Translations under genes and position numbers: made by a program | Source of the DNA: Tieghemiomyces parasiticus | Taxonomy: Eukaryota; Kickxellomycota; Dimargaritomycetes; Dimargaritales; Dimargaritaceae | Length of the DNA stretch: 31,693 nucleotides | Direction of reading: 5' to 3' | NCBI GenBank assembly: GCA_027575765.1 | Contig: JANBPT010000537.1 | Coordinates: forward strand, 1 to 31,693 | In this document: positions 19,878-27,602 of the stretch, piece after piece | Numbering within the stretch: the stretch's first letter is position 1 | Layout: the number at the start of each line of letters is the position of its first letter | The notes under the pieces: generated by a model | The model's input: only the letters and a program-made list of their open reading frames with translations | Told to the model about the DNA's origin: nothing | Databases searched by the model: none

Positions 19878-22301
19878 ATGTTCGCCCTCAAGTCGCTCGG
19901 TAAGGCTCTGTGGGGCGACACGGAAGGTACGGAGATTCTGGTGGTGCCGGCGGGTGAATTTTACCTGGTCCGCCCACGGTCGCCCAAAGGCCCCCGCGAG
20001 TGCCTATTTCGCGACGCCCGCCTGGCTGTCCGACGCACCACTGTACCCCTTCAATACCAACTGGTCGTGAGTCGCGTGTTCGATGAAGGAGAGGCGGAGC
20101 TTGAAGGAGTGGCGGCCGACGGTGACGACCTCGTCAGCGGGGACGACGAGGTCGATGCGAACGAACGAGTCTGGCTCATCGACCCGGTATTGGGCCTGCA
20201 GCGCGGGCACTTCGAAGGTAGTCCGTCGCTACTATGGTCCGAACCGGACGGTGACCCCGAGGAGCAGTTCGAGTTTGTCCTGGACACAGAAACCTTGGAC
20301 AGCCAGACGGCCAAGGTCTATGACCAACTCAACAACACCCTCCGCCGTTGCTTATTCGAGAAGACCCAGGGCCGGGTCTACACCGCCAAGGACGCTAAGG
20401 ACCTCCCTCCACTACCCCAGGCCATCGTTCCGACTCTGATCCCACGGAGCTTCACGAAAACGACTAAGGCAAAGGGCACCGTCACCGCTACCCAAAGCGC
20501 GGAAGCCACCCCGATTCTGGAAGTCACGGCCTCGCTGTACCTGTTCAACGCCGAATCGTCCATCTTCATGAGTCAGGCGGAGAAGTGCTTCGCTGCGCTG
20601 ATGCGGGACGCAGAGGGGGTTAGCTGGCTCTGGGTGCACGACGGCGAGCGCAGCTTCGTGACGCAGCCCGTCGAGTCGAGCATGAACGCCACCGTTAACC
20701 GCCAGTCGCTGTCATTTATCTGGTGCTTCTACGACGAAGAGGATTACGTGTACACCTGGTGTCTACGGTTCGCCGACCCGGCCCCGCTGGATGCCCTCAA
20801 TAAAGCGTACACGCAGTGCCTCTATGAAGCCGGGACCACCGGCGGCCAGTTCGACCAGCTGAAGCCTGTCGACCAGGAGTACCTCAGTCAAGCCAACCAG
20901 GAGGACATTGCTCTCTCAGAGGCCTTCCGGGACCGCCTCAATCTCGACCAACAGACCGACCTGGAACACCCGATCGCTACGATCCCCGGCGCGCTCGCCG
21001 CCTCCCAGGAGCCGGCCACGTGGGGCGCGGAGACCGCCGGGCAAGCGGCGCTGGGCAGCGAGGAGGAGGAGGAAGAAAGCGTCGGGACGACGTCCGAAGA
21101 GGAGTTCGAATCCTGTGAAGAAGACGAGGAGGTTACCGACTCTGAGGCCGACGACGAGGACGAGACAGCCCAGACAGGGACGGGCGGACCACGCACCTCG
21201 GCCCTGGCCCCGCGCCAGTCGACCAAGAACAGCTTGCTGGCGGTGGGATACAAGCACGACCGGTCGTTTGTGGTCCGGGGCGACAAGATCGGCGTGTTCC
21301 GCCACACCCCGGACGACAGCCTCGAGTTTGATACTACCATCAGCGGTCTCGAGAGCACGACAGGACGGACTCTAGACCCGTCCAAGGTGATGCTGCACCA
21401 GGAAGACTCATCGCTCATCATCATGGACAAGACGGACCGCAGCCACCTATACCGCATGGACCTCGAGTACGGTAAGGTGGTGGAGGACTGGCACGTGCAC
21501 GAGCAGATCCCCACCGTCAACATCGCCCCCTCGTCCAAGTTCGCGCAGACCACTGGCCAGCAGACCCTAGTAGGCCTGTCAGGCAACGCCCTGTACCGCA
21601 TCGACCCGCGTCTCGCGGGTCAGAAGTTCGTGGCCGAGGAAGCCAAGACCTACGCGACCAAGAACAAGTTCCAGAGCCTAGCTACGACAGAAGCGGGCCA
21701 CATCGCAGTGGGCAGCGAGAAGGGCGACATCCGGCTGTACACTAAGCTGAATCAGGTGGCCAAGACACTGCTCCCGGCCCTAGGCGACCCCATCCTGGGC
21801 ATTGACGTGACGGCCGACGGGCGCTTTGTGGTGGCCACCTGCCGGAGCTACCTACTGCTCCTCGACACGGTCATTGCCAGCGACGGGGCTGGTCGGACGG
21901 GGTTCACCCGCTCGATGCCGGCCCGTGAGCGACCCATTCCGGTGAAGCTACAGCTCGATCCCAAACACGTGGCCTACATGGGCATGCCCGTGACGTTTAC
22001 GCCGGCGCACTTCAACACCGGCGGCACCGACCGCGAGCGCCGCATCGTGACCAGCACGGGGCCTTACGTGATCACGTGGAACTTCCGCCGCGTCCTCCAG
22101 GGCCACCGGTACGACTACCACATCAAAAAGTACGCCGACAACGTCGTGGCCGATAACTTCCGGTACGGCAAGTCCCGCGCCATCGTGGTCGCCCTGCCCC
22201 AGGATGTCACCATGGCCACCCGTAAGCAGCTCGGTACCCCTCAGAAGGTCTTTCAGACTCCCGTGCGTAACCGGTCCGACATTGTCAACTCGCCATACTG
22301 A
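19878..22301 (+). CDS. VID27: Vid27 family protein
   Basis: Cytoplasmic protein linked by name to vacuole import and degradation of gluconeogenic enzymes; its molecular role is poorly defined. The single-exon product is 807 residues (yeast Vid27 is 782). It shows the family layout: a short N-terminal segment FALKSLGKALWG, a PH-like region with LYLFNAESSIFMSQ and VTASLY near residues 215-235, an acidic linker around 394-431 (EEEEEE, SEEEFESCEEDEE), then the signature GYKHDRSFVVRGDKIGVF and a C-terminal WD-like beta-propeller with LVGLSGNALYRIDPRL and IAVGSEKGDIRLY. The C-terminus YHIKKYADNVVADNFRYG matches the conserved family end. The frame is open upstream, but 19878 is the first ATG and matches the family start. 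Confidence 0.95.
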   Translation: MFALKSLGKALWGDTEGTEILVVPAGEFYLVRPRSPKGPRECLFRDARLAVRRTTVPLQYQLVVSRVFDEGEAELEGVAADGDDLVSGDDEVDANERVWLIDPVLGLQRGHFEGSPSLLWSEPDGDPEEQFEFVLDTETLDSQTAKVYDQLNNTLRRCLFEKTQGRVYTAKDAKDLPPLPQAIVPTLIPRSFTKTTKAKGTVTATQSAEATPILEVTASLYLFNAESSIFMSQAEKCFAALMRDAEGVSWLWVHDGERSFVTQPVESSMNATVNRQSLSFIWCFYDEEDYVYTWCLRFADPAPLDALNKAYTQCLYEAGTTGGQFDQLKPVDQEYLSQANQEDIALSEAFRDRLNLDQQTDLEHPIATIPGALAASQEPATWGAETAGQAALGSEEEEEESVGTTSEEEFESCEEDEEVTDSEADDEDETAQTGTGGPRTSALAPRQSTKNSLLAVGYKHDRSFVVRGDKIGVFRHTPDDSLEFDTTISGLESTTGRTLDPSKVMLHQEDSSLIIMDKTDRSHLYRMDLEYGKVVEDWHVHEQIPTVNIAPSSKFAQTTGQQTLVGLSGNALYRIDPRLAGQKFVAEEAKTYATKNKFQSLATTEAGHIAVGSEKGDIRLYTKLNQVAKTLLPALGDPILGIDVTADGRFVVATCRSYLLLLDTVIASDGAGRTGFTRSMPARERPIPVKLQLDPKHVAYMGMPVTFTPAHFNTGGTDRERRIVTSTGPYVITWNFRRVLQGHRYDYHIKKYADNVVADNFRYGKSRAIVVALPQDVTMATRKQLGTPQKVFQTPVRNRSDIVNSPY

Positions 22302-22525
22302 ATTGCCCTCAACCCCCCTCCCCCCTCTGGATTTCGTTTTACATAATTATCCCCCAATATGATAGCTCGATATTAACCCATATTAACATACCCCCCCCCC
22401 ACCCTGCATCGTTACCGTACCTATTTTTATTTCTACTCACCCTTATCTTTTTGCCACCTTCTTTTGTTAATGCTACCATGAGCGTCCACTACGCCTTTAT
22501 CTGTCCTACATATCATGTCACTTTC

Positions 22526-22531
22526 AATAAA
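22526..22531 (+). terminator. Candidate poly(A) signal of VID27
   Basis: AATAAA about 225 nt after the VID27 stop, in A/T-richer DNA. Exact match to the canonical signal; the cleavage site is not known. Confidence 0.45.
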
Positions 22532-22773
22532 TCACCTCCCCCCTCTTGGCATTTTGTAAAGATAGCGGAGTTGAATAGCTAACGTGGAGGAAGCTGCCAA
22601 TATTCTCCGCGATCAGTAGCGTTGTTTTCTCATTATTGCCACCAATGGCCAAGGTGGATAATAGTTCGAATAGGGAAGGCGCTGCCCTTGGGATCATACG
22701 TTATGGCGCGGTCATCCACTGACATACCAACAATCAGTTAGGTAGGCAGCTGGGTGTCAAGGTATGAAACAAT

Positions 22774-22789
22774 TATAAAAGGCGAATGT
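22774..22789 (+). promoter_or_regulatory. TATA box, probable FOL3 promoter
   Basis: TATAAAAGGCGAATGT, about 590 nt before the FOL3 start codon. The same TATA-plus-GGCGA arrangement precedes the secreted-protein gene at 26374. If it sets the transcription start, FOL3 has a long leader or a 5'-UTR intron. Confidence 0.5.
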
Positions 22790-22852
22790 GACTGGCACGT
22801 CCACCGTGCCTCACTCATTCTCTACCCACGTCGACCTGCAGGCTCGCTGCGG

Positions 22853-22894
22853 ATGGACGCGGACCCGACCAGTCACTAAATGACGCCGATATAG
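22853..22894 (+). other. Two tandem upstream ORFs in the putative FOL3 leader
   Basis: An 8-codon ORF (ATG at 22853, TAA at 22877-22879) is followed at once by a 4-codon ORF (ATG at 22880, TAG at 22892-22894). If transcription starts below the TATA box at 22774 and this part is retained, they could reduce FOL3 translation. They may be chance. Confidence 0.3.
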
Positions 22895-23366
22895 CTCAGC
22901 GGCTCTGGCCCAGGTGATACTGATTACACCCACCCGCCGCCCCACCCCGGCCGGTTTCTCCACGATGGGGGGGGGGGGAGAGGCCACCCTGCCCATTCCC
23001 TTGCTCTACCTCCTCCCCCTTCCGATTCCGGCACAGTTAGGTAGGCTTGTCTCTTCCTTAGACGCAACTCCCACCGCTGACCCGTTGCCCCGCATTGCAA
23101 TTCCTCTGTTCCAACCTGTTGGACAATTCTTCACTTCCAAATTACCCCAGTGGCCCCTCGTACGTCAGCCTCGCCATTGGTATTCTTATAGCAACGCGCC
23201 CACTAGAACCTGAGACTCCGAAGCGCCCCACCCACGCTACTAGCCCGTGCACTCGAATCGAACGACCCTCTCTATTCCGACTGGTCTTCGTCACTTAAGA
23301 CTTTACCCGCGTCTACCGGTCCACAGTTTCTCGTCACTACCTCCTTTCTCACTACCCTGCCGGCCC

Positions 23367-24953
23367 ATGACCATGGCGAGCCTCCCGACCGGTATCAATA
23401 TGTCCTGTGTCAACCTCTTGGCGGTGCTCGACCAGCTAGACCACCCGGAACATCAGCTACGCGTGATACAGGTCGGTGGCACCAATGGTAAGGGTTCGGT
23501 GTGCGCCTGCCTGGCGTCTATCCTACGCCAGGCCGATTACAAGGTTGGTACGTTCAACTCGCCACACCTGATGGACCCGCGGGACTCGATTGCAGTGAAC
23601 GGCAAGTCTATCCCCATCGAGGCCTGGAATCGGATCCAGCAGGACGGGTTGGCAGCCGAGCGGACGGCCGGGGTCACCCTGACCAGTTTCGAGCGGCTGA
23701 CCCTTACAGCCATCCTTTGGTTTACCGAAAGCGCAGTGGCCCTGGCAATTCTGGAGGTAGGCATGGGTGGGACCCGCGACGCCACCACCGTGTGCCGCGA
23801 GTCGGTCCTGGTCAGCGTCCTGACGGCTGTAGGGTTAGATCACGTAGGTCTCATAGGAAACAACCTAGAGGAGATCGCTATCGAGAAGAGCGGTATTTTC
23901 GTGCCCGGCCGCGCCGTTATCATAGCCCAACAGACCTACCCCGAGGTGGTGGAGGCGCTACGGCACCAGGCCCAGAGCATTCGCCCGCTCTGCGCCGACT
24001 TGGTCCTGCCAGCCGCGACGCTCTCCCCGCCGCTTGCCGGCAAAGACGCCGTGATCACTGACCATCCCAGCCCGCCGACCCGTCCGCCGCGCTACGCCAT
24101 CCGGTGGGACGCCCGGGTCTCGCTGCTTGACTCCGCGCCCACCGCCACCCCTCAGTCGACAGCGGCCTCCGAACCCCCCTCGCGACGGCCCTCACCCGTG
24201 CGGCGGACGCATACGACCACCCAACTCGAATTCGACTCTCCACTGCTGGGGTCCTTCCAGATGGCCAACTTCGCCGCCGCTGTCCACGCCGTCGACGTCC
24301 TACGCCATTTGTACCCAGAATTTCCCGTCAGCGACGCAGCCATCCGTGCCGGCATGCGCAACGTGAGCTGGCCAGGCCGGCTAGAAACCAAACCGTTCCC
24401 AGGGACGGCCACGCGCCCCGTGGATATATTGATAGATGGCGCACACAACGTGGACGCCGCCAAGGCACTCAGTCTCTTCGTGGACGAAGAATGGCGACCG
24501 CTTAACGCATCCATCCTACGCCGCTCGGCCCCATCGTCCCCGGTATCCGACCTGGCGGCGCCGGTGTTCCCAGTCACCTGGATCTACGCCTGCTCGGAGG
24601 GCAAAGACCCCATCGCCATCCTCAAGATTTTGCTGCGGCCGCACGACCGGCTGCTCCTCGTACCTTTCACCCCACCCCAGGGCATGCCATGGGTCAAATG
24701 TATTCCACCGACCACGCTGCGCGAAACCATCACCGCCCAGCCTCGGCCCTCAACCATCGCCCTCGACACGCCAGTGGCCTTAGAGAACGTCATCGCCTGC
24801 CCCACCTTGGCCCATGCGATCGGACTGATTCAAGAAACGCACTGGTACGAGTCGAGCGCTCTGGTGCTCTGCGGCTCCCTGTACCTCGTGTCCGATTACT
24901 ACCGGGAGTTCGTGCCCGCCCTGCCCGCCGATGCCCAATTTATGCCGTTGTGA
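23367..24953 (+). CDS. FOL3: Dihydrofolate synthase (FolC/Mur ligase family)
   Basis: ATP-dependent ligase that joins glutamate to dihydropteroate to make dihydrofolate, the last step of de novo folate synthesis in fungi. The 528-residue single-exon product has the P-loop GGTNGKGSVC (GTNGKGS at 38-44), FNSPHLMDPRDSIAVNG, LTSFERLT, the acidic LEVGMGGTRDATT, GLDHVGLIGN, EEIAIEKSGIF, and in the second domain SWPGRLETKPFPG, ILIDGAHN and VLCGSLYLVSDYY. GAHN and CGSLYL fit Fol3 well. It is about 100 residues longer than yeast Fol3 (427), mainly through a Pro/Ser/Thr-rich insert around 230-280 and another near 375-395. The usual GGRLDATN motif is altered to GGTRDATT. ATGs at 23367 and 23373 are both possible starts; neither adds a targeting signal. 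Confidence 0.93.
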   Translation: MTMASLPTGINMSCVNLLAVLDQLDHPEHQLRVIQVGGTNGKGSVCACLASILRQADYKVGTFNSPHLMDPRDSIAVNGKSIPIEAWNRIQQDGLAAERTAGVTLTSFERLTLTAILWFTESAVALAILEVGMGGTRDATTVCRESVLVSVLTAVGLDHVGLIGNNLEEIAIEKSGIFVPGRAVIIAQQTYPEVVEALRHQAQSIRPLCADLVLPAATLSPPLAGKDAVITDHPSPPTRPPRYAIRWDARVSLLDSAPTATPQSTAASEPPSRRPSPVRRTHTTTQLEFDSPLLGSFQMANFAAAVHAVDVLRHLYPEFPVSDAAIRAGMRNVSWPGRLETKPFPGTATRPVDILIDGAHNVDAAKALSLFVDEEWRPLNASILRRSAPSSPVSDLAAPVFPVTWIYACSEGKDPIAILKILLRPHDRLLLVPFTPPQGMPWVKCIPPTTLRETITAQPRPSTIALDTPVALENVIACPTLAHAIGLIQETHWYESSALVLCGSLYLVSDYYREFVPALPADAQFMPL

Positions 24954-25220
24954 GCAACCGGTTGGTTAAGTGGACCCTCGAAAATATTATGACCATCCAA
25001 CTGTTTACGTATAGTTAGTTGTGGGGTGTATTTTTCCAGTAGACATCTTGGTTGTCGTTGGAGTGGGAGGTTTTAACGGCATGTGAGTAAGACTACCATT
25101 TACATCACAAGACGGCATTTGTCGGCGCTTGACAATGATATTCCCGCTTTCATGTTCTCTCCGTCCCTATTCAGCTGACTCCCTAGTATAAATGGCCTGA
25201 TAGTAATGGTCGTACTGCTT

Positions 25221-25248
25221 ATGGTATGCGTACGCGTAGGCATACCAT
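25221..25248. repeat. Inverted repeat, 9-bp stem, 10-nt loop
   Basis: ATGGTATGC (25221-25229) and GCATACCAT (25240-25248) are perfect reverse complements around a 10-nt spacer that itself contains GTACGCGTA. It lies 34 nt after a TATA-like TATAAATG. It could be a protein-binding site or part of a non-coding transcript. Confidence 0.5.
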
Positions 25249-25688
25249 TGGTTCAGTAAAGGGAAGCCCCTATGTAGGTGGGGAGAAGGCTTCGGTCGTG
25301 CTTAACCTGAGACACAAGGTGTGGACAGGTCAATGAAGGAATGGGCGTTGTGTCACCAAGTCGGTGGTACCCGGGTCATCCGACTGGACTGGTAGGTCAC
25401 GCGTGTCACACCCTCAGGTCCCTCCCCCCCCCACCCCTGCTCTGGGCCTAGCGCCTGATTCACCAGTTTCCTATGGATAGCTCACTTGGGGAATTCAAAG
25501 GCATGGTCCACTGCTCGCGCCTCTATCGGCTCCGCCCTGGACTCAAAATGCGATAGGTGAGAAGGGGAGTGGTGGGGTGAGTAAACTGCGCCACAAGACT
25601 CAGAAGATCGTGGCTACGGATATCAAGTGACATTGCCACCAGCTTAACTACCATCTAGGCACCAGGGTGGTAAAATTGGTTAACTAAA

Positions 25689-25710
25689 CGGAAGGGTTGG
25701 CGCCCTTCCG
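25689..25710. repeat. Inverted repeat, 8-bp GC-rich stem, 6-nt loop
   Basis: CGGAAGGG (25689-25696) and CCCTTCCG (25703-25710) are perfect reverse complements around TTGGCG. Second hairpin in the same gene-less interval. Function unknown. Confidence 0.45.
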
Positions 25711-26204
25711 GTGGAAACTAGGGCGATGAGAGAAAGTGAGGGCTGTGCTGCGCGGTAGAAACAGTCGCAACGAAACGGAGGCCGCGCTGTATAACAATGT
25801 CAGTCGAAACCATGCTATCCGGAAACCCCCTAGCCGTACGATTGGTCTCCGATCGACGGAGGGAGGGCGACAATGAGGTACCGTACCTTCAACTGTGAAT
25901 GTTAGGACTTCGGTCCCTCCGCTGCTGCCATACTCTCTACAGCTCGTTGAAGCCGATGGCACGCCTTGTGCGAAGATTTTCGCAACTTCACGTTTCGATC
26001 GACAGTTCCAAACGGCTGGAGGCAGCCCGGTCGTTAGGATGCCTTTGTCGCTAGTGGTTGGTCTTTATACCATGGTTACACAGACCAACCACTCGATCTT
26101 TAATTCCTCTCCGGGTTTTATTCACTATCACTATAGGCTCCCGTCCTTCGTTGTGCCAGTGTCACTATGGCGAACTAGCTCCTTTTGCGGGGATACATTT
26201 AGGG

Positions 26205-26219
26205 TATATAAAGGCGATG
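26205..26219 (+). promoter_or_regulatory. TATA box of the secreted-protein gene
   Basis: TATATAAAGGCGATG, 169 nt before the start codon at 26374. It is a canonical TATA box and shares its downstream AAAGGCGA block with the putative FOL3 TATA element. Confidence 0.6.
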
Positions 26220-26373
26220 TGTTTTCCCTCTAATAGTGCCATTCAACCGCTGATCCTCGTCCCTATTATTGCACGTTACCGCTTCGTTTATCTATACGCA
26301 CGGTGTTCTGAGCTCACCACTCTCTTTTTGGCCTACGTACCTTATGCTCACCTGTACATAACCTCCTACCGTA

Positions 26374-26886
26374 ATGACCATGCGCATGCTCGTGATATTC
26401 GTTCTTAGTCTCGGTGCGGTGCTGACCGGACCGCCTGCCAGCGCACAGCCCCTTCTACAGGCGGCAGGAGGTAACTCACTTATCCGAAGCGAACATTCTT
26501 TGGCTATACCGGTTCTCGGCCACAATAAGTTGGCCTCCGAAAAACTACCCCAAACGCCAACCACTCGGCCCAAAGCGCTACAGACGGCGGACGACAAGGA
26601 GAAAGAAAACCGGTGGTCCGCGCCAACAGAGTACGACATGGCGCGGTTCTGCTACACTTACCTATGGCAGCTACCCGAAAACGAAAATTTTCGTACTAAA
26701 GTTAATCCGAAATACATCCTGTCCCAAGAGGAGTTCAACGAGGTGGCCCTCTACTATCGGTACCAAGGGATGCCCCAGCCCACACCGAGCACATCGTGGT
26801 TACTAGCTTTTGATGATTGGTTCCAAAGCATGAAGTCGTACCTCCCGCAATGCCGCGAAACAATGAACCGAGCAACCAAGGGGTAG
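26374..26886 (+). CDS. Small secreted protein of unknown function
   Basis: A 170-residue intronless gene that I do not recognise. Residues 1-24 form a clear signal peptide: positively charged start (MTMRM), hydrophobic core LVIFVLSLGAVLTG and an ASA-Q cleavage site near 24/25. The mature part starts with a polar, probably disordered stretch (about 25-80, rich in Lys, Pro, Thr) and ends in a more folded-looking Tyr/Trp/Phe-rich half (RFCYTYLWQL, EVALYYRYQGM, WLLAFDDWFQSM). Only two cysteines remain, Cys93 and Cys160, so one disulfide is possible. There is no membrane segment, GPI signal or known enzyme motif. A TATA box lies 169 nt upstream and AATAAA about 98 nt downstream, so it looks like a complete transcription unit. 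Codon use is less GC-rich than in the neighbours. An extracellular or effector-like role is only an inference. Confidence 0.8.
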   Translation: MTMRMLVIFVLSLGAVLTGPPASAQPLLQAAGGNSLIRSEHSLAIPVLGHNKLASEKLPQTPTTRPKALQTADDKEKENRWSAPTEYDMARFCYTYLWQLPENENFRTKVNPKYILSQEEFNEVALYYRYQGMPQPTPSTSWLLAFDDWFQSMKSYLPQCRETMNRATKG

Positions 26887-26983
26887 GAAGTAAAGGTATA
26901 TCTGAGTGTGTGCGCGTTTAATTTTTAAGGCTTGGCGTATCCGCGAACCTTTTCTTTTTTAGTAGACGAACCCCACTCTTGTT

Positions 26984-26989
26984 AATAAA
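26984..26989 (+). terminator. Candidate poly(A) signal of the secreted-protein gene
   Basis: Exact AATAAA about 98 nt after the stop at 26886, preceded by T-rich sequence. Supports a real transcription unit upstream. Confidence 0.5.
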
Positions 26990-27557
26990 TCGACACAGCT
27001 CATCAGACACCGAGGACACGGGTCCCAAACCTGTCTGTTGTATATTTTTTAGTCTGGAGTTCATAGGTCGTCCCTAACTAGCCGGTTGGACCTCGAGTGT
27101 CCCACACGTCCGGAATTTGCTGGGCAAAACGCGAGGGCAGCGTCGAATATTGTCAGATTCCTCCTAGCCCTGGACTTCGTTGTCCCTCTGAGTACTCCAC
27201 CTGGCCCTCTTGCATTGAAACCGGCTTAATCTACCGGTCAATACAGTGAGGCTGAGTTAAGCAACTGGAAGGTATAAGGAGTGAGGGTTAGGAATGGATC
27301 AACGGCGGAATAATCACGCCTACCAAGTTAAGCAAGTTGCTCTCCGGGAAGCATACCTCCCAATGTGTACATTATCTACGACAGAAGTGTAACGGAGACA
27401 GGGTGATGGGCGACGGTGAGACACGGATCGCCTTCGACATAGGATCTACCAAGTATGAGACTAGGTGCAGTGGTGAAATATGGCTGAGTAAATTAGTTAC
27501 CAGCCAATGGCAGACACGGGCCGCCCGATCCATCGCACTACGGATAGCAGGTAAAAG

Positions 27558-27602
27558 GAGAGAGAGAGAGAAAGTGTGTGTGTGTGTGTGCGTGTGTGTG
27601 AG
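27558..27602. repeat. Compound GA/GT microsatellite
   Basis: A (GA)7-type run at about 27558-27571 is followed by AA and a (GT)n run to about 27600 with one C interruption. A dinucleotide repeat in non-coding DNA, probably length-variable. Confidence 0.9.

Larger units (their letters stand above)
22302..23366. other. Intergenic region VID27 / FOL3
   Basis: About 1.07 kb. It holds the VID27 3' end (poly-C run at 22391-22400, AATAAA at 22526) and the FOL3 promoter and leader: a TATA box at 22774, small upstream ORFs near 22853-22894, a twelve-G run at 22967-22978, and pyrimidine-rich DNA up to the start. An 82-codon frame from 22965 runs through the G tract but resembles nothing I know. Confidence 0.5.
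24954..26373. other. Intergenic region FOL3 / secreted-protein gene
   Basis: About 1.4 kb without a supported gene. It contains a TATAAATG at 25187, a 9-bp-stem hairpin at 25221-25248, a nine-C run at 25424-25432, an 8-bp-stem hairpin at 25689-25710, and the TATA box of the secreted-protein gene at 26205. Open frames here (for example 25684-25962 minus) have no recognisable features. Confidence 0.5.

Noticed and set aside
22885..22960. tRNA-like start with an A-box match TAGCTCAGCGG at 22892-22902
   Set aside because: No B box (GGTTCGANNCC) or cloverleaf pairing follows at the expected distance.
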